The notes under the pieces: generated by a model | The model's database searches: none | The model's input: only the letters and a program-made list of their open reading frames with translations | Told to the model about the DNA's origin: nothing | Origin: Actinomycetota bacterium | Lineage (GTDB): Bacteria > Actinomycetota > Thermoleophilia > Gaiellales > Gaiellaceae | Reading direction: 5' to 3' | Assembly (NCBI GenBank): GCA_005884155.1 | Contig: VAXD01000112.1 | Location: 1-5,345, forward strand | Length of the DNA stretch: 5,345 bases | Position numbers and translations under genes: made by a program | Shown: piece after piece, positions 5,066-5,345 of the stretch | Numbering within the stretch: position 1 is the stretch's first letter | How the letters are laid out: each line of letters begins with the position of its first letter

Positions 5066-5345
5066 CTGACGATCGCGGGTCTCCTTCGCTTCTTCCTGGC
5101 CGCCGTGCTGCTCGGTGCGGCCGTCGCCAAGCTCCTCGCGGGGGGCCGGGCGCGCACGGCGCTGCGCTCCTACGGCGTGACGCGCCCTCCGCTGCAAACG
5201 GCGCTCTGGGCAGGCCTGATCACGGCCGAGACCGGGCTCGCGATCGCAGTCGCCCTCCAGGTTCCGGACTCGGCCGAGGCCGCTGCAGGGCTGCTCACCG
5301 TGTTTGCGCTCGGGATGGTCTGGGCGATCGCTCGCGGCCGCGCCG
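5066..5345 (+). CDS. MauE/DoxX-like integral membrane protein, 3' partial, non-canonical start
   Basis: The frame is open to the window end and gives 93 residues from a CTG at 5066. The product is hydrophobic with helices at about 5-25, 44-66 and 72-88. The first ends in AAVAKLLAGGRARTALRSYGV (19-39 region), the helix-K-L-turn-Y/F-G pattern of MauE/DoxX-like proteins; these have four helices, so roughly the last one is missing. MauE acts in methylamine dehydrogenase maturation, and distant relatives often accompany thioredoxin-like proteins in disulfide handling; no partner is visible here. Start: no ATG, GTG or TTG exists in frame between 4886 and 5105. GTG 5105 would cut the first helix; ATG 4886 would add 60 charged residues antisense to the small gene. 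CTG at 5066 fits the family length and the TATCCT box, but is uncertain. Confidence 0.65.
   Translation, partial: MTIAGLLRFFLAAVLLGAAVAKLLAGGRARTALRSYGVTRPPLQTALWAGLITAETGLAIAVALQVPDSAEAAAGLLTVFALGMVWAIARGRA

Noticed and set aside
5027..5197. 57-codon N-terminal extension of the 53-aa - strand protein
   Set aside because: It is antisense to the MauE-like gene and is Arg/Gln/Glu-rich; a Shine-Dalgarno at 5028-5033 supports a start at 5026 or 5020.

Overview
The window looks like chromosomal DNA of a GC-rich bacterium, most likely an actinobacterium. The Thermoleophilia/Gaiella-Solirubrobacter type is my guess, from the strong G/C preference at third codon positions, tight ATGA gene overlaps, apparently leaderless small genes, and a secreted Ig/FN3-type protein of a style I associate with that group. 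This lineage call is inference; no rRNA or marker gene is present.

Left half (1-3455, + strand): three genes in one translationally coupled unit. A right-handed beta-helix protein (5' end cut off by the window) overlaps by ATGA an ATP-grasp ligase. That gene overlaps by ATGA a membrane sugar-phosphate transferase of the polyprenyl glycosylphosphotransferase family. The transferase would load the first sugar phosphate onto undecaprenyl phosphate. The beta-helix and ATP-grasp proteins are the kind of accessory enzymes found at the edges of exopolysaccharide or capsule clusters, so this is probably the end of a surface-glycan operon extending left of the window.

Middle (3456-4762): a 65-residue tail-anchored membrane protein follows on the + strand. 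It is in the same frame as the transferase, 18 bases after its stop, and has its own -10-like box but no Shine-Dalgarno. Its stop codon interlocks with the stop of a convergent - strand gene, which encodes a secreted 364-residue protein: signal peptide, two Ig-like repeats, one FN3-like domain and a tryptophan/tyrosine-rich C-terminal domain.

Right part (4763-5345): a 102-base gap holds a convincing - strand promoter (TTGACA, 17 bases, TTAACT) whose two boxes each lie inside a palindrome. Beyond it is a 53-residue - strand membrane protein, divergent from a + strand MauE/DoxX-like membrane protein that runs off the right edge and has no canonical start codon at the expected place.

No tRNA, rRNA, CRISPR array, insertion sequence or phage gene was seen. 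I did not find a clearly new system. The best leads are the beta-helix/ATP-grasp/transferase module, the doubly palindromic promoter, and the small membrane proteins with unusual starts.
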